From contig JASBRM010000065.1 of assembly GCA_030149405.1 (NCBI GenBank), positions 1 through 7,383 of the forward strand: a stretch of 7,383 nt of DNA, written 5' to 3'. Shown here one piece after another: positions 5,151-7,383 of the stretch (position 1 is its first letter; the number at the start of each line of letters is the position of its first letter). The position numbers and the translations under genes were made by a program. Under the pieces are notes generated by a model. That model saw nothing but the letters and a program-made list of their open reading frames with translations, made no database searches and was not told where the DNA came from. Source of the DNA: Neptuniibacter sp. GTDB lineage: Bacteria; Pseudomonadota; Gammaproteobacteria; Pseudomonadales; Balneatricaceae.

Positions 5151-6011
5151 ATGCACCAAAAGTTACTGGTTTATACTGATCTTGATGGCACGTTATTGGA
5201 TCATTTTAGTTACAGCTTTGCCGCAGCGCAGCCAATGCTGGAATTACTTGATGAAAACGACATTCCAGTGATCCCTGTAACCAGTAAAACCCGTGCTGAA
5301 CTGTTTAATCTTCGTAATGACCTGAACAATCACCATCCCTTTATCGTTGAAAACGGAGCCGCTGTTTTTATTCCTAAAGATTATTTTCCTGAGATTCCAT
5401 CGGGTTGTTACAGTTTTAATGATTTTTACTGTTACCAGTTTTCGAATCCAAGGTCTGTTTATCAGGAATTACTCAATCAGGTGTCAGCTGAATTTGGGGA
5501 TGAGTTCATTACCTTTGAGCAAGCGGGTACCCAAGGCATTGTCGACATGACCGGGCTGGATCAGGCCTCGGCTGCCTTGGCCAATGAGCGAGATTTCAGC
5601 GAACCACTGAGCTGGACGGGTTCGGAAACAAGGAAACAGCAATTTATCCGACTGCTTGAAGATCAAGGGGCGACCATTCTTCAGGGTGGGCGCTTTCTGC
5701 ATGTCACAGGTGGTTGTGATAAAGGTAAAGCGTTGAAGTGGTTAACTGATCAATTCCAGCAACAGAATCCAGATTATCGATATACAACACTGGCAGCAGG
5801 TGACAGTCATAACGACGTAGCCATGCTGGAAGCAGTAGATCACGCTGTACTTATCCGATCACCGGTGCATTCTGCCCCGGATGTCACTCATCCAAATATT
5901 TATAAGACAGAAGCATTTGGTCCAGAAGGCTGGGCCGAGTCTTTGGAGCGGCTGTCTAAACCATTTATACAGTCCACGTATTCGACTAAACCGTTGAAGG
6001 CTGGCGAATAA
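5151..6011 (+). CDS. HAD-IIB phosphatase: mannosyl/glucosyl-3-phosphoglycerate phosphatase
   Basis: 286 residues. Three in-frame ATGs exist (5130, 5145, 5151); 5151 is chosen because AGGA (5142-5145) sits 5 bases before it and the protein then begins MHQKLLVYTDLDGT, placing the catalytic motif where the family has it. HAD motifs: I D10-L-D12-G-T, II VTS (43-45), III Lys in GCDKGKAL (188-195), IV GDSHNDVAML (217-226). The segment ENGAAVFIP (67-75) and ERDFSEPL (146-153) are marks of the mannosyl-3-phosphoglycerate phosphatase group. It should remove phosphate from the sugar-phosphoglycerate made by the next gene's product, giving glucosylglycerate or mannosylglycerate in the cytoplasm. The GT81 neighbour argues for the glucosyl substrate. 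Its stop overlaps the ribosome site of the next gene. Confidence 0.88.
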   Translation: MHQKLLVYTDLDGTLLDHFSYSFAAAQPMLELLDENDIPVIPVTSKTRAELFNLRNDLNNHHPFIVENGAAVFIPKDYFPEIPSGCYSFNDFYCYQFSNPRSVYQELLNQVSAEFGDEFITFEQAGTQGIVDMTGLDQASAALANERDFSEPLSWTGSETRKQQFIRLLEDQGATILQGGRFLHVTGGCDKGKALKWLTDQFQQQNPDYRYTTLAAGDSHNDVAMLEAVDHAVLIRSPVHSAPDVTHPNIYKTEAFGPEGWAESLERLSKPFIQSTYSTKPLKAGE

Positions 6012-6020
6012 GGAGTTGTT

Positions 6021-7247
6021 ATGGCTGATTTTTATCAGAATGGCATCATTACTACCCTGCATAATTTATCAGACCGACCTGTAGAAGATCTTGAAGAGGA
6101 TCTTGTGCGTTTCAGCAAGAAACGTCCGTTGGGTCTTCTGTTACCCTCGCTCTTTTCGGAGCTGGAGGGGCCCGCTCTTGGGAAAATTATTGATGAAATT
6201 GCCCAGGCTCCCTATCTTGAGCAAATTGTTATTGGATTGGATCGGGCAGATGAAGAGCAGTTTCGTTATGCCAAAAAGTTTTTTAGTAAGCTGCCCCAAC
6301 ATCACCGGATTCTCTGGAATGATGGCCCAAGACTGACGGCATTAGACGCTGAACTCCAAGAGTTAGAGTTGGCACCACGTGAGCCCGGTAAAGGTCGTAA
6401 TGTCTGGTATTGCATGGGCTATATACTGGCGTCAGGCCGTGCAGAATCGATTGCTCTGCACGATTGCGATATTACAACTTACAGCCGGGATATGTTGGCG
6501 CGACTGATCTACCCTGTTGCGCACCCACAGTTTAACTATGAATTCTGCAAGGGTTTTTATGCGCGAGTGGCTGACGGTAAGATCAATGGTAGAGTCAGCC
6601 GTTTGTTGGTGACCCCTTTGTTACGAGCACTGAAAAAAGTGTTTGGTGATAACCGTTACCTGGAGTACATGGATAGTTTCCGTTACCCGTTAGCGGGTGA
6701 GTTTTCATTCCGGCGTGATGTTTTGAATGATATCCGTATTCCCAGTGACTGGGGACTGGAGATTGGGGTTCTGTCGGAAATGCATCGAAACTATTCCAAT
6801 AACCGTCTATGCCAGGTGGATATAGCGGATGTTTATGATCACAAGCATCAGGATCTTTCTTTAGAAGATGCGAATGCGGGCCTCTCAAAGATGTCGATTG
6901 ATATAACCAAGGCTCTGTTTCGGAAGCTGGCAACTCAGGGCCATACCTTCAATACAGAAACCTTCCGTACATTGAAGGCGACTTACTTCCGTATCGCACT
7001 CGACTTTGTCGAAACCTACCATAATGATGCGATGATGAATGGTCTTAAACTGGATATTCATAGTGAGGAGGAAGCGGTTGAGATGTTTGCTCGTAACATC
7101 ATGACTGCCGGGGACGAGTTCCTGACGAACCCCATGGCGAAGCCATTTGTGCCTAGCTGGAACCGGGTAGTCAGCGCGATGCCTGATGTTTTTGATCGCC
7201 TGACGGAAGCAGTAGAATTGGATAACCAAGAATTCATGTCTAAATGA
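6021..7247 (+). CDS. GT81-like glucosyl-3-phosphoglycerate synthase
   Basis: 408 residues. AGGAG (6011-6015) overlaps the previous stop, 5 bases before the ATG. The landmarks follow the order seen in GpgS enzymes: EPGKGRNVWY (121-130, nucleotide-sugar loop), metal-binding D148-C-D150 in ALHDCDI, KGFYAR (177-182), GRVSRLLVTPLL (190-201, acceptor loop), PLAGEFSFRR (223-232), WGLEIGVL (244-251) and YDHKHQ (272-277) with a candidate metal His. It should join glucose from a nucleotide donor to 3-phosphoglycerate. The length exceeds the roughly 320-residue mycobacterial enzyme by an extra C-terminal helical part (from about 290), and the N-terminus is also longer. Donor (GDP- or UDP-glucose, or GDP-mannose) cannot be read from sequence. 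It forms a synthase/phosphatase pair with the gene before it. Confidence 0.82.
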   Translation: MADFYQNGIITTLHNLSDRPVEDLEEDLVRFSKKRPLGLLLPSLFSELEGPALGKIIDEIAQAPYLEQIVIGLDRADEEQFRYAKKFFSKLPQHHRILWNDGPRLTALDAELQELELAPREPGKGRNVWYCMGYILASGRAESIALHDCDITTYSRDMLARLIYPVAHPQFNYEFCKGFYARVADGKINGRVSRLLVTPLLRALKKVFGDNRYLEYMDSFRYPLAGEFSFRRDVLNDIRIPSDWGLEIGVLSEMHRNYSNNRLCQVDIADVYDHKHQDLSLEDANAGLSKMSIDITKALFRKLATQGHTFNTETFRTLKATYFRIALDFVETYHNDAMMNGLKLDIHSEEEAVEMFARNIMTAGDEFLTNPMAKPFVPSWNRVVSAMPDVFDRLTEAVELDNQEFMSK

Positions 7248-7257
7248 GAGCGCATAA

Positions 7258-7383
7258 GTGAGTAAGGCATTAGAAAAACTGCAGTTTACGGTTAAGAACC
7301 ACCTAGACCTGATTTATTCAGAGCTTCCGGACGTGAATGCTGGAAGCCTGACCGATGATCTGATTAGCCTGATGCGACTGGAA
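7258..7383 (+). CDS. N-terminus of a possible sugar phosphorylase (3' partial)
   Basis: A GTG start 10 bases after the synthase stop, preceded by a weak GAGAG (7246-7250), opens a frame that runs to the window edge (42 residues: MSKALEKLQFTVKNHLDL...). The pattern (helix, then HLDLIYSELP and a DDLISLMRLE helix) faintly resembles the N-terminus of GH13 sucrose/glucosylglycerate phosphorylases such as E. coli YcjM, which would suit this operon by breaking down or recycling glucosylglycerate. The catalytic region is not in the window, so function is a guess from weak similarity and context. There is no in-frame ATG in the first 30 codons, which supports GTG. Confidence 0.5.
   Translation, partial: MSKALEKLQFTVKNHLDLIYSELPDVNAGSLTDDLISLMRLE

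Noticed and set aside
5065..5271. 68-codon plus-strand frame beginning ATGGCAAGG after GGGAG
   Set aside because: The GGGAG abuts the ATG with no spacer, the frame overlaps the phosphatase out of frame, and the product looks like a frame shadow.

Overview
The window looks like chromosomal DNA from a marine or halophilic gammaproteobacterium, probably near Oceanospirillales. This rests on gene content (c-type cytochromes, cytochrome c5-like protein, glucosylglycerate-type solute genes, IS5-type repeat ends, sigma54/NtrC-like sites) and not on any search. All convincing genes are on the + strand.

Region 1 (1-4677) is a tightly packed redox operon ending in a clear intrinsic terminator. It encodes the C-terminal part of a membrane di-heme b-type cytochrome, an 11-heme periplasmic c-type cytochrome, a mono-heme DUF3365/Tll0287-like lipoprotein, a cytochrome c5-like lipoprotein, a double-domain group 1 truncated hemoglobin, and a 2Fe-2S/FAD/NAD(P)H reductase. 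The first four form a plausible electron path between the membrane quinone pool and the periplasm. The last two form a plausible cytoplasmic pair in which the reductase re-reduces the globin, for example for NO dioxygenation. The globin is the most unusual gene. Two domains about 90% identical in protein are joined by an acidic linker, and that linker's DNA carries a Shine-Dalgarno and in-frame ATG, so domain 2 may also be made alone. Both domains carry Lys at E10 where cyanobacterial GlbN has a His heme ligand.

Region 2 (4678-5150) has no gene. It holds an 18-bp palindrome, a 263-bp non-coding element with perfect 21-bp terminal inverted repeats of IS5 type (a MITE), and a leader with a sigma54-like promoter and a near-consensus NtrC-type operator.

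Region 3 (5151-7383) is a second operon: a HAD phosphatase of the mannosyl/glucosyl-3-phosphoglycerate phosphatase type, a GT81-like glucosyl-3-phosphoglycerate synthase, and the start of a third gene, possibly a sugar phosphorylase. The first two should make glucosylglycerate (or mannosylglycerate), a nitrogen-free anionic compatible solute. The NtrC/sigma54-like sites upstream suggest the pathway is linked to nitrogen limitation.
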